Below are positions 23,889-32,013 of a DNA stretch of 64,000 nt, piece by piece. Within the stretch, counting starts at the first letter, position 1, and every line of letters begins with the position of its first letter. The stretch is taken from positions 310,001 to 374,000 of the forward strand of contig JASCOH010000002.1 of assembly GCA_029959295.1 (NCBI GenBank). The letters run 5' to 3'. The translations under genes and the position numbers were made by a program. The stretch comes from Flavobacteriaceae bacterium PS02334. Its GTDB lineage: Bacteria > Bacteroidota > Bacteroidia > Flavobacteriales > Flavobacteriaceae. The notes beneath the pieces were generated by a model. It was not told the DNA's origin, searched no databases, and saw nothing but the letters and a program-made list of their open reading frames with translations.

Positions 23889-26207
23889 TTAACGCAAAAG
23901 GGAGAAGTGTCCTTTAATTTCTCTGCCAGATTGCAATGTAATTTTAAACCAATAATCTGAAGCAGGAAGTGTTTTTCCGTCATGCGTTCCATTCCAGCCT
24001 TGCTGATTTCCTTTGAAAAAATACACAAGCTTTCCATAGCGGTCAAAAATAGAAACCGTTGCATTTGGCTGTGAACTTAAATACGGAACTTTCCAAATTT
24101 CATTATATCCGTCACCATTCGGCGTGAAAAATTTTGGATAATCCATTACGAAAAACGGATAAGGCTTGGCGCTTCCGCATAAATTTCTGTCGATTACATA
24201 AGCCGTATATTCTCCAGATCTTACATTTGAAAACGTAGGACTTTGTTGAAAAGATACGCCGTCTATTGAATATTCATAGTCTCCGATGCTTTCTGGCGTA
24301 ATATTTATGGTAACCGAATTATTTCCTCCATTAAAATCATTTACTGAAACAGAAGTAATTTCAGCTTTGTTGGAAGCTTTCACGTGAAATGTTTTTGTTC
24401 CTTCGCAATTATTTGAATTGGTAACAGTTACCGTGTAAGTTCCTGCATCTCTAACACTGATAATTTGCGTGAATTTTGGCGGAGTCGTGTTCCAAGTATA
24501 AGTTGAAAAACCGCTTCCTGCATTTAAAGGAACGTCACTTGCTTCGCAAACAATGGCATCCTGGTCGTTAAGGCTTGTTCCGAAAGAATTTACTATAATC
24601 TTAAATTTAGCAATTCCATAGCAATCAATACCACTGCTTAATTTAGCATAAATCATTTGTTCAAAAGCAACCGAATTTACAAAATTTGCAGGATCAGGAA
24701 TTGCATTTATTCCAGCCAAAGCATCGTTATTGCTGGTAAAATAATTTACATTTCCAGAAGGAAAATTGTCTAAAATTTCTGCTTCTTTTTCTCTAAGATT
24801 AAAACTAAAAAATCCGTCTGAAGTGTTAGAATCTACATCACATTCTGTTAATGGCAAAACAGGATCTGTGATACTGTTATTGGAAACATTTAGTGTAACT
24901 TCAGAAATTCCGAAGCAACCGAATTGATTTTCAGCTCTTGCAAAAACGGGATTGATCGTATTTTCAAAAGCTGTTTCATTCGTAATTGGATTGCTGTCAT
25001 TCAAGGCATCAGTTCGAGTTTTGAAATAAATTGGTGAGGATAAGCCCGTATTTCCAGCAGTAATTTGCGCCTCAGCTTGTGTCAAGTTAAAAAAAGCCAA
25101 GCCGTCATTATTTTCATCGCATTGCACCAAAGTTGTATTTGACAAAATAATTGCAGGTGCATATTCGATTTTTATTTCTCCATTAGAAATGCAAGTCCCG
25201 CCAAGTCCGACTTCTACAGAATAAGTAGCATTTTCGTTAACTGTAATTGCGAATTGATCAGTAGTAGCGCCGGTTTGCGGCACTCCGTTTTTAAACCATT
25301 GATAGCTGATTGCAGTTGGGTTTGTAGCTGTTAAAGTCAAAGGTTCGCCTTGGCAAAGCGCAGTTCCGTCGGAAAGCAATTTAGGGTTTCCTAAATCAGT
25401 TTCTATTTTAAAACTGCCTCCTCCAAGGAAAATAGCAGAATCATATCTGTAATTTCCTTCATCGGCAATCACCAATTTTATATGATAAGTTTGACCAGGA
25501 ATTACGTTAGCTTGCGCCTTCATTACTTTTGTCTGGCCGTTGAAATTTGTAGGATGTTCATTTCCATTAAAACCTCCAAAATATTCTTCATTTTTTGCGA
25601 TGCAACTCTCCGAAATATAAGGACGAATATTCATTGTGTTTACCGCTGTTGTTGTTCCTGGAATAATAGCCAAATTTTGATAGCCAGAGGTGCTTCCGAC
25701 TTGCTTAAGCAAAAATGCAAAACCATCAGCATAGTTACACGGTGCCGTGTCATGGTATTCTTCGGATGAAAGAAGGTAATCAAAACTGATTTTAGTGCTT
25801 AGCGGTGTGAAATCAAATTCTAGAATTGTGGCATCGGTTGTTCGTCCAGCTCTTAATACTTGTTCTAAATCTTGATCGCCTGGCCAATTCATTCCACGGC
25901 CATCATCTGAAAGGCTTGTATTAGGGCCTTGGGCTATTTTTGCTCTTCCGGTGCTTAAAATAATTCCTTCTGCGAAAGGAAAAGAACTTGTTCCAGCATT
26001 AAAATATCCATAGCTATTCTCGCGACCTCCAAAATCACCTCCAGTAACAGAAAAATTTGAAACCGAAGCACAGTCGCTGTCAATTAAAACATCTTGAACT
26101 AAACGTTGAGCAGTATAAGTATCGTCAACTAGAATATACTGTGCTTTTAATTGGGAAGAAAAGCACAGTACTAATAGAATAAAAAGGTGGTTTTTCATTA
26201 TTTTCAT
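23889..26207 (-). CDS. Choice-of-anchor L domain protein with T9SS type B sorting domain
   Basis: Secreted protein of 772 residues (769 if the ATG at 26198 is used, which gives the neater signal peptide MKNHLFILLVLCFSSQLKAQ). Residues about 25-280 fit the choice-of-anchor L domain: LVQDVLIDSDCASVSNFSV, FAEGIILSTG, SFDYLLSSEEY, ADGFAFLL, YHIKLVIADEGNYRYDSAIF. Ig-like and bacterial repeat regions follow. The tail KFFTPNGDGYNEIWKV..GHFSLLR is a type B sorting domain almost identical in layout to that of the downstream gene. It begins 16 nt after the ABC permease stop, so it looks cotranscribed with a transporter, which is unusual. Adhesive or matrix role is only a guess. Confidence 0.9.
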   Translation of the reverse strand: MKIMKNHLFILLVLCFSSQLKAQYILVDDTYTAQRLVQDVLIDSDCASVSNFSVTGGDFGGRENSYGYFNAGTSSFPFAEGIILSTGRAKIAQGPNTSLSDDGRGMNWPGDQDLEQVLRAGRTTDATILEFDFTPLSTKISFDYLLSSEEYHDTAPCNYADGFAFLLKQVGSTSGYQNLAIIPGTTTAVNTMNIRPYISESCIAKNEEYFGGFNGNEHPTNFNGQTKVMKAQANVIPGQTYHIKLVIADEGNYRYDSAIFLGGGSFKIETDLGNPKLLSDGTALCQGEPLTLTATNPTAISYQWFKNGVPQTGATTDQFAITVNENATYSVEVGLGGTCISNGEIKIEYAPAIILSNTTLVQCDENNDGLAFFNLTQAEAQITAGNTGLSSPIYFKTRTDALNDSNPITNETAFENTINPVFARAENQFGCFGISEVTLNVSNNSITDPVLPLTECDVDSNTSDGFFSFNLREKEAEILDNFPSGNVNYFTSNNDALAGINAIPDPANFVNSVAFEQMIYAKLSSGIDCYGIAKFKIIVNSFGTSLNDQDAIVCEASDVPLNAGSGFSTYTWNTTPPKFTQIISVRDAGTYTVTVTNSNNCEGTKTFHVKASNKAEITSVSVNDFNGGNNSVTINITPESIGDYEYSIDGVSFQQSPTFSNVRSGEYTAYVIDRNLCGSAKPYPFFVMDYPKFFTPNGDGYNEIWKVPYLSSQPNATVSIFDRYGKLVYFFKGNQQGWNGTHDGKTLPASDYWFKITLQSGREIKGHFSLLR

Positions 26208-26223
26208 AGCATCGGCAAAGATA

Positions 26224-27063
26224 CTACAAATCTCGTTTTTTCAGAATTTTATAGGACATTAACATAAAAATAACGGTCCAAACCAACACGATTGCAATTT
26301 CTGTAAGATGAACGCTATAATCTTTTGGAGCGCTTGCGCCAGAAACTTGATTTTCAATTGCTTTGTAAGCTTGAAAGCGTGTCACAGGCTCTTTGATTAA
26401 ATTTGCCATCGATTCTAAAGGAAAGAAAGCTTTGATTTTGTCGACTTGTTCTGAACTTGAGAATATAGTAATCCGCAATAAACCTCCAATTATCCCTTCG
26501 ACAACATACCAAAGAAATAAGAATCCGATAGCAAAAGCGGAACGTTTGATTAGAATTCCTAAAAATAAACAGAAAGAGAAAAAGGCAACAAGCTTGATGA
26601 AATAAGCCAAAAGATATTCTAAATCTGAAAAAACAATGGCACTTTCTGTGTAAGATGAAAAGCTATAACCGAGAATTAATGTCATGATGAAGACATAAAT
26701 GCAGGATAATATGGCAAAAAGAAATACGGTAAAAAACTTAGAAAGTATAAATTCTTTTTTGCTTAAACCGTCGATTAAATTCTGTTTTAAAGTTCCGTAG
26801 CTATATTCGTTTGCCATCATGGAAACGATAATTACGGCCAAAAAGAATTTTAATATAGAAGCCATGTAGGTATTAAAATGCCAAATAAAAGGAAAGTTGA
26901 AAATTCCCATATCTGCCATTCGGAAATCTAGGCCTACGAAATTAAAATTGATAGAAGCAATTAAGGCCACTGAAGAAAGCAGTATGAAATAAGTCAGCGT
27001 CAAGATTCTGCTGGCTCTATTTTGCCAAATTTTTTGTAGTTCTATTGAGAGTAATCGTTTCAT
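26224..27063 (-). CDS. ABC-2 type transporter permease
   Basis: Inner-membrane subunit, 279 residues with six predicted hydrophobic segments. After MKRLLSIELQKIWQNRASRIL (amphipathic start typical of ABC-2 permeases) come ILTLTYFILLSSVALIASI and later LKFFLAVIIVSMMANEYSYG; the NEYSYGTLKQNLIDGLSK loop is characteristic of the BcrB/lantibiotic-immunity-like group. It follows the ATPase gene by 10 nt. Substrate unknown; such pairs often export peptides or lipophilic antibiotics, or move envelope components. Confidence 0.85.
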   Translation of the reverse strand: MKRLLSIELQKIWQNRASRILTLTYFILLSSVALIASINFNFVGLDFRMADMGIFNFPFIWHFNTYMASILKFFLAVIIVSMMANEYSYGTLKQNLIDGLSKKEFILSKFFTVFLFAILSCIYVFIMTLILGYSFSSYTESAIVFSDLEYLLAYFIKLVAFFSFCLFLGILIKRSAFAIGFLFLWYVVEGIIGGLLRITIFSSSEQVDKIKAFFPLESMANLIKEPVTRFQAYKAIENQVSGASAPKDYSVHLTEIAIVLVWTVIFMLMSYKILKKRDL

Positions 27064-27073
27064 TTTCTGAGAA

Positions 27074-27964
27074 TTATTTGTTATTGGTCAGTTCAAGGAA
27101 TTGTTCTTCAAGACTATGTTTTCTTTTCACGAGATGATTCAAAAAGATATTTTTTTCAAAAAGATATCTGTTGATTTCTGAAGCTTCAAGATTGGCATAG
27201 ACAAATAATTTTCCTTCATATTCTTCAATTCTTTGAACAGAAGGGTGAAGGCTTAAAGCTTCTCGCAACTCGATAATTTTGTCAGACTGAAGCTCAAAGA
27301 AACCTTCGTTTGAATTCATTCCGTCGACAGTTCCTGAATATAAAATTTCACCTTTTCTCAAAACCAATACGTGAGAACATACTTTTTCAACTTCATCCAA
27401 AAGATGGGAAGCCAGAAGAATTGTGGTTCCTTGGGAAGCAATCACCCTGATAATGTCACGAATCTGGCGAATTCCCTGCGGGTCTAAACCATTTGTAGGT
27501 TCGTCTAAAATCAAAATTTCAGGATCGTTCAAAAGGGCAGAAGCAATGGCAAGCCTTTGTTTCATTCCTAAGGAAAAAGTCCTGAATTTGCTGTCTTTTC
27601 TTTCTAAAAGGCCTACGATTTCTAACTTCTCAGCAATCTTATCATAGCTCGTTCCTTTGATTTTACAAACTAACTGCAGATTTTGCTGTGCCGTCATGTA
27701 AGGATAGAAATTTGGGCGTTCAATGATCGCGCCCACTTTTTTCAAAGCATCGTGCGTTTCCATCTTTCCGCCGAACCAGCTGTAGTTACCGGCTGTTTTA
27801 TTGACAACATTTAAAACGATTCCGAGGGTTGTAGATTTTCCGCTTCCGTTCGGACCTAAAATTCCGTAGACATTTCCTTTTTGGATGCTTAAAGAAACAT
27901 TTTTTACGGCTTGGACTTTGCCGTAATTTTTATAGAGATTTTCAATGGTAAGAATTGTTTCCAA
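27074..27964 (-). CDS. ABC transporter ATP-binding protein (BcrA/CcmA type)
   Basis: Cytoplasmic ATPase, 296 residues. Walker A GPNGSGKST (about residues 39-47), signature FSLGMKQRLAIASALL, Walker B EILILDEPTNGLDP, and H-loop LLASHLLDEVE are all intact. The C-terminal 80 residues are the usual variable tail of the ABC-2 group. First gene of a minus-strand set with the permease and, at short spacing, two T9SS type B proteins. Upstream (28041-28071) a terminator closes the preceding gene, so its promoter must lie in the short gap 27965-28040. Confidence 0.92.
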   Translation of the reverse strand: METILTIENLYKNYGKVQAVKNVSLSIQKGNVYGILGPNGSGKSTTLGIVLNVVNKTAGNYSWFGGKMETHDALKKVGAIIERPNFYPYMTAQQNLQLVCKIKGTSYDKIAEKLEIVGLLERKDSKFRTFSLGMKQRLAIASALLNDPEILILDEPTNGLDPQGIRQIRDIIRVIASQGTTILLASHLLDEVEKVCSHVLVLRKGEILYSGTVDGMNSNEGFFELQSDKIIELREALSLHPSVQRIEEYEGKLFVYANLEASEINRYLFEKNIFLNHLVKRKHSLEEQFLELTNNK

Positions 27965-28040
27965 AATGGTTGATTTATTGGTTTATAAGTAGGACGAACT
28001 AAAAGGAATTTTGTTACGAAGAAAGTTGATAAAAATAAAA

Positions 28041-28071
28041 AATCCTCAATTACGATTTGTAATTGAGGATT
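28041..28071 (-). terminator. Terminator of the nucleoid-associated protein gene
   Basis: A 13-bp perfect stem (AATCCTCAATTAC 28041-28053 with 28059-28071) with a 5-nt loop. The A-rich run 28031-28040 gives a T-rich tail on the minus strand. Confidence 0.85.
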
Positions 28072-28090
28072 GATATTGAAATTTGAAAAC

Positions 28091-29149
28091 TTATGATTTT
28101 TGTTCTTTATTGAAGTAAACTAAGTAATAATACATCTGTTTTTCTTCATCCCAGCCTTTTTCTACATACTTTTCAGCACTTTCTGGATTGATAAAATCTA
28201 GCTTGATTTGAATGTTTGTATCTAAATTGATTACGTTTTTAATCTTCTTTCTAGCATCAGAAACCGCAGCATTTGCAATCGGGAAACTCGTCACGTCTTC
28301 AATGCTGTATTTTTCTCCTTTATCAACTTTATAGTTCTTGAATTCTGACATTAAATCAGGATTGTCAAGTACTTCGTTCAAGAAATTCTGTTCTTCGAAA
28401 TCATCGTTTTTAGCAAAATAATTTACCGAACGGTTCATGAACATTACTTCCTCTTTCTTGTCTTCTGCCGGAAGCACTACATCTTTTGCGAAATCTTGAC
28501 AAAATTTCAAGTATTTTTTAGTGATGAAGTTTTCGTCTTGAAAAGCATCCACAGAAAGAAAATGCTCTAACCAATAGCGCGCGTCATAACGGTTGCTATC
28601 AACAGTTAAAATCTTATAGCCTTCTTCTTTTTTGTAGTTGAAAATCAAACAACCTTTATCTAATTTATTCAAGTTGATTCCTTGTTGGAGGATCATTTCA
28701 AGGTTGCTGTCTTTTTCTTCAAACTGCAAGAAATCAGACTGCAATTCGCTTTTGAAAACTCCGATAGCGTCAACAACATTATTGTCGATGCTTAAGTTTG
28801 TCAAATAAGTTACATACACTTCTCCGTTTTTAATATGCGGATGGTTGGACTGCTCAAACAAATGTTTGGTGATGTTTTTAGAAATCTCATGTGCCTTGTC
28901 TGGATTTGTAAATATCTCTGAAGCAAACTTGTACATTTCATTATAATCTAAATCTACATCGTGAGCAAATTGATAATAATTTTCTTCTTTTTCACGGAAA
29001 GATTTAAAGAAAAATTCTTTTAAAAGCGGCATAATTTCATCGTTCAAGTTGTATTTTGAATCTGATAAAAAGAAGGCCTCGTTACGGCTTTTATTCCCAA
29101 CTCTGTGAACGCTAAGAGTTTCGATGTGTGTGTTGAATAAGTTGATCAT
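28091..29149 (-). CDS. Nucleoid-associated protein (NdpA/YejK family)
   Basis: 352 residues matching the 37-kDa nucleoid-associated protein family (PF04245 as I know it), which binds the chromosome. Supporting segments are the N-terminal IETLSVHRVGNKSRNE followed by LNDEIMPLLKEFFFKSF, the middle LDKGCLIFNYKKEEGYKIL, and the region DARYWLEHFLSVDAFQDE with ITKKYLKFCQDFAKD, all typical of this family. The C-terminal third resembles INPESAEKYVEKGWDEEKQMYYYLVYF. Single-gene unit with its own terminator. Exact role in this phylum is not known. Confidence 0.85.
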   Translation of the reverse strand: MINLFNTHIETLSVHRVGNKSRNEAFFLSDSKYNLNDEIMPLLKEFFFKSFREKEENYYQFAHDVDLDYNEMYKFASEIFTNPDKAHEISKNITKHLFEQSNHPHIKNGEVYVTYLTNLSIDNNVVDAIGVFKSELQSDFLQFEEKDSNLEMILQQGINLNKLDKGCLIFNYKKEEGYKILTVDSNRYDARYWLEHFLSVDAFQDENFITKKYLKFCQDFAKDVVLPAEDKKEEVMFMNRSVNYFAKNDDFEEQNFLNEVLDNPDLMSEFKNYKVDKGEKYSIEDVTSFPIANAAVSDARKKIKNVINLDTNIQIKLDFINPESAEKYVEKGWDEEKQMYYYLVYFNKEQKS

Positions 29150-29160
29150 AGTGTAAGTTG

Positions 29161-29200
29161 CTAAGGTTTTTAAGATGCTGAGGCGCTAAGATTTTAGCAT
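29161..29200. repeat. Downstream boundary repeat of the four-helix-bundle gene
   Basis: Contains CTGAGGCGCTAAG (29178-29190), near-identical in inverted orientation to the repeat at 29590-29606 on the other side of the gene. Its reverse complement matches 36286-36320 over about 35 bases with few differences. The gene's stop codon (29194-29196) lies inside the repeat. Confidence 0.75.
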
Positions 29201-29553
29201 CTTTCTTTTACTTTTTTGATAAAGGAAATAAGCATTCTTTCTAGTTCTCGAGTATCTTCGTATTGTTTGTTAAATTGTTCTTGTGTAAGGTAATCTATGT
29301 TTTTTGCAATTTCTAATTGTGTCTGAAGTTCGAAAAGAGAACCTATAGAAATGTTTAAAAATCTGACATATTCTTTATCGCTCTCTCGTCCTGAACCTTC
29401 AGCAATATTGCTGGGAATCGAAATTGAACATCTTCTCAATTGAGAAGTCAAGCCAAATAATTCTTCTTTAGGAAATGATTTCGTAGTTTGATATACCGTA
29501 GTGACTAAGGTCATTGATTTCTGCCAAATAAGCAGCGTTCTGAAATGGCTCAT
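29194..29553 (-). CDS. Four-helix-bundle protein (S23/23S rRNA-IVS family)
   Basis: 119-residue helical protein of the family first found in intervening sequences of 23S rRNA genes (TIGR02436 as I recall). Signature features: LLIWQKSMTLVTTVYQTTKSFP, EELFGLTSQLRRCSISIPSNIAEGSGR, then ISIGSLFELQTQLEIAKNIDYL. Members form pentameric four-helix barrels related to Avd of diversity-generating retroelements; biochemical role is unknown. The gene is framed by inverted CTnAGGCGCTAAG repeats and has a -7 box (TATATTTG, 29567-29574 minus) inside the unit, so repeat, promoter, gene and repeat form one compact cassette of about 465 bp. No rRNA gene is nearby. Confidence 0.9.
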   Translation of the reverse strand: MSHFRTLLIWQKSMTLVTTVYQTTKSFPKEELFGLTSQLRRCSISIPSNIAEGSGRESDKEYVRFLNISIGSLFELQTQLEIAKNIDYLTQEQFNKQYEDTRELERMLISFIKKVKERC

Positions 29554-29589
29554 ATAAATTGTTTTTCAAATATAGTATATTATACCTCA

Positions 29590-29625
29590 AAAACTTAGCG
29601 CCTTAGAACCTTTTTTTCTCAGAAC
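29590..29625. repeat. Upstream boundary repeat of the four-helix-bundle gene
   Basis: CTTAGCGCCTTAG (29594-29606) is the inverted partner of CTGAGGCGCTAAG at 29178-29190 (one mismatch). It is followed by two AGAACCTTT words. It lies between the four-helix gene and the next gene's stop codon. Confidence 0.75.
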
Positions 29626-29635
29626 CTTTCTTGGC

Positions 29636-30172
29636 CTAATTCCAGTTTTCTTCGAAGCCGTAATCTTCAAAATTATCACCGCCGTCAAGCATGTCTAGAT
29701 CGTCTTCATCATAGTCGTCTTCGTCAAAATCAAAGTCATTTCCTGCGGTATCGCCAAAATCTTTGTCTGGTGCTTCTGCCGGAAGTTCTCCGATTGAGAA
29801 TAATACTTGTGGATAAGTCTGTCCTGGTTCGTGCTCTTCGATTGCAGCCAATTCTACTAAGAAAGTCCACATGTTGATGAAGTCATAAACATAGATAATC
29901 TTAGTGTTTTCTTCGTCTAAAATAGAATTTAAGATGTAATCAGCCATCGTTCTTTGCTCTCCAGGAATATCTCCGGTGTCAAACATCGGAATTTCTTCTT
30001 CTTGGTTCCAAGTGTCGTCGCTGGTGTAAAAAGAAGCCACTTCCATTCCGTCGAAACCAAAAGCATTAACGATTGCATTGTGCAGATCTTCTAAAGTATC
30101 ATTCTCATCTATGGCGATATCTCTGAAAACATCTTCCTCGGCATCAAGAATTGCCCTGAATTTATAAATCAT
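29636..30172 (-). CDS. PRiA4-ORF3/TnpR-like domain protein with acidic tail
   Basis: 178 residues. The first 130 fit the pRiA4b ORF-3-like fold (PF07929): MIYKFRAILDAEEDVFRDIAI, LEDLHNAIVNAFGFD, EVASFYTSDDTWN, and IIYVYDFINMWTFLVEL. From about residue 130 it becomes strongly acidic (many Asp/Glu, e.g. FDEDDYDEDDLDMLDGGDNF). Family members are common as chromosomal genes in Bacteroidota despite the plasmid/IS name, and no transposase is present. Function unknown. It follows the VOC gene with a palindromic repeat between. Confidence 0.8.
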   Translation of the reverse strand: MIYKFRAILDAEEDVFRDIAIDENDTLEDLHNAIVNAFGFDGMEVASFYTSDDTWNQEEEIPMFDTGDIPGEQRTMADYILNSILDEENTKIIYVYDFINMWTFLVELAAIEEHEPGQTYPQVLFSIGELPAEAPDKDFGDTAGNDFDFDEDDYDEDDLDMLDGGDNFEDYGFEENWN

Positions 30173-30264
30173 CTCTTTGTATTTTTTTGAAAGGTCAAAG
30201 GTAAAATATAAATTCCGATTTTCAGATTTTGGTTTCTCGGAATTTTATATAGGAGAAATAAATT

Positions 30265-30320
30265 ACCGCAGATTCGCAGATTTTTAAAGAATTTATTTTT
30301 TTAATCTGCGAATCTGCGGT
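30265..30320. repeat. Intergenic palindrome, second perfect copy of the ACCGCAGATTCGCAGATT family
   Basis: Left arm 30265-30282 and right arm 30303-30320 are the same 18-bp sequences as at 1432-1498, with a shorter (20-nt) loop of different sequence. Arms identical, loop different: conserved stem, free loop. Confidence 0.85.
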
Positions 30321-30342
30321 GGAAATTATTGTCTAAACTAAA

Positions 30343-30732
30343 TTAAGATTGATAAAATTCAATCGGCAAATCATCTGGATCGCTGATAAACGTGAATTTT
30401 TTCCCTGTAAATTCATCAATTCGTATGGGCTCAGGGTTTAGATTCTGAATTTTTAAATATTTTACCGTTTCTTCCATGTTGTCGACTTCGAAAGCAATGT
30501 GGCGCAGGCCTAAACCTTCCGGTCTTGAAAGCCTTTTTGGAGGATTTGGGAAAGAAAAAAGCTCGATGCAATAAGTATCGTTTAAGGAAAGATCAAGTTT
30601 GTAAGAGTCTCTTTCGGCTCTGAAAGTTTCGGCTTTTATTTCAAAACCCAGCACTTTTGTATAAAAATGTTTTGACACTTCATAGTCAGAACAGATGATG
30701 GCAACATGATGTATTTTCTTTAGATTAAGCAT
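30343..30732 (-). CDS. VOC-fold metalloprotein, YaeR/SMU1112c type glyoxalase-like
   Basis: 129-residue single VOC module. The N-terminal KIHHVAIICSDYEVSKHFYTKVLGF carries the first metal-site His. LGLRHIAFEVDN carries the second His. FISDPDDLPIEFYQS ends with the metal-binding Glu. The pattern matches the YaeR group. A glyoxalase-like or other metal-dependent activity is likely; substrate unknown. Short genes around it face the same way, but spacing of 50-170 nt leaves the operon open. Confidence 0.85.
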   Translation of the reverse strand: MLNLKKIHHVAIICSDYEVSKHFYTKVLGFEIKAETFRAERDSYKLDLSLNDTYCIELFSFPNPPKRLSRPEGLGLRHIAFEVDNMEETVKYLKIQNLNPEPIRIDEFTGKKFTFISDPDDLPIEFYQS

Positions 30733-30784
30733 TTTGAAAAGGGTATAAGGGGTTGGATATAGGGTGAAAGTGGAAAGGCAAAAC

Positions 30785-31138
30785 TTATTGCTTTTCTTTT
30801 TCTTCTTTGACTAAATTGGCTAGTTCTCTAATTTTTTCCAAGGGAAGTTCGTGCAACAAAGCATTGATTTCTGCAGTTTTTTCTTCTCTTTTTAAAGCCA
30901 TCAAAGGATGATTTTCGGGCAACGGATTCTTGAGATTTGGCTTGTACTCAAATAAATCATTGGGCGTGCAGTTGAATTCGATGCAAAGACGCTCTAATTT
31001 TTCTGGAGTTACTGACAAAAGTGCGTTTTGAGACATTTTTGAAGCTGTGGCTCTTGAATAGCCAAGGCTCATGAAGTGAGAAAAAGGTTTGCTGATGCCT
31101 TTTATCTTTAGTATTCGCGGAATATTGAATTGTAACAT
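30785..31138 (-). CDS. XRE-like helix-turn-helix regulator
   Basis: 117 residues from the ATG at 31138 (chosen over one 21 nt upstream because it begins the HTH domain cleanly: MLQFNIPRILKIKGISKPF). HTH in residues 10-65, with LGYSRATASKMSQNAL as turn and recognition helix and LCIEFNCTPNDLFEYKP as the usual Cro/CI end. The C-terminus is a helical tail EINALLHELPLEKIRELANLV. The leader upstream holds repeated TAGTATT words and an inverted repeat next to the promoter, which fits autoregulation. Confidence 0.82.
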   Translation of the reverse strand: MLQFNIPRILKIKGISKPFSHFMSLGYSRATASKMSQNALLSVTPEKLERLCIEFNCTPNDLFEYKPNLKNPLPENHPLMALKREEKTAEINALLHELPLEKIRELANLVKEEKEKQ

Positions 31139-31502
31139 GGCGTATAATTTAAAAGTCATATCAAATATAAGTATTTTATTCTTTCAGAAACAAATAATAG
31201 TATCATAACGGAAAATACTATTCTCTTAAAAGGAAATGTCATTATAGTAAGAAAATATGCGGTTATGATAAAGTGAAATATAATTATCTGCTATAAAAAT
31301 ATAGTATTCTTAAATAAATATTTTGTTATGCAAAATACAAACTTTAGTATTTAATTTAAAAACTTTGTTATGTAAAAATAAAATAGTGTTATTATATCAG
31401 AAACTTACATAGAAGTTAATGAGAATAAGGCCTAAGAAGTAAAACGTAGACTATTCTGGACTATATATCCTTTAAAAAAGTAAAATTTTGGGAGATTAAA
31501 AT
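31139..31502 (-). promoter_or_regulatory. Leader region of the HTH gene with promoter and possible operator
   Basis: No gene is seen in this 364-bp AT-rich gap. On the minus strand TATATTTG (31162-31169) is a -7 box, with TTTG (31191-31194) 21 nt upstream as a possible -33. Directly beyond it lies the inverted repeat AATAGTA (31196-31202) / TACTATT (31216-31222). More TAGTATT words occur at 31302-31308 and 31345-31351. A direct repeat, TTTGTTATGCAAAATA and TTTGTTATGTAAAAATA, starts at 31322 and 31364. Confidence 0.5.
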
Positions 31503-31880
31503 TTAAAGTCCTAATGCTTGATTAATCCACCATTGGTTTCCGAAAGGATCTTCGAAACCTGCGGTGTAACCATAGTCTTGCTGAATGGGTTCTTGGAGGC
31601 TCTTTGAACCTTTTTGGATGGCTAGATTGTAAACATTGTCTACGTTTTCTACATAGAGGAACATGCCGGCTGTTTTTTGGTGCCAATGTTCGGTAGATTG
31701 CGCTATCATTATAATGGCATCGCCTATCTTAATTTCACCGTGCATAATGGATTTGTCTTCTCTGGGAACGATCAATTGCTCTTTTGCATTAAAAATTGCC
31801 TTTGCGAAGTCGAGGAAATCGGCTGACTTGTTGAGAATCAGATAAGGCATGACCGGAAGATATTGTGGCGGAATTTTCAT
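31503..31880 (-). CDS. VOC family protein (PhnB/glyoxalase-bleomycin-resistance type)
   Basis: 125 residues. N-terminal YLPVMPYLILNKSADFLDFAKAIFNA matches the PhnB-like start. The middle has MHGEIKIGDAIIMIAQSTEHW, and the end has GYTAGFEDPFGNQWWINQAL, typical of the family. Metal-ligand positions seem partly replaced, so it may bind rather than catalyse. Function unknown. It is alone between two gaps. Confidence 0.82.
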   Translation of the reverse strand: MKIPPQYLPVMPYLILNKSADFLDFAKAIFNAKEQLIVPREDKSIMHGEIKIGDAIIMIAQSTEHWHQKTAGMFLYVENVDNVYNLAIQKGSKSLQEPIQQDYGYTAGFEDPFGNQWWINQALGL

Positions 31881-32013
31881 CTTGCTTATTTTTAATGTTA
31901 CTTAAAGATAAGAGAAAATATTTTGTTTTGCAATTGGATTTGGGGATTTTATTTGGATGTATTTTGGTAAGTTGAATGTAGATTTCTCTCACTTTCGAAC
32001 GCAGATTTTACTA

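Noticed and set aside
29636-30172. PRiA4-ORF3/TnpR-like gene as evidence of an IS or plasmid
   Set aside because: The family is often chromosomal in this phylum and no transposase or inverted ends are present beside it.
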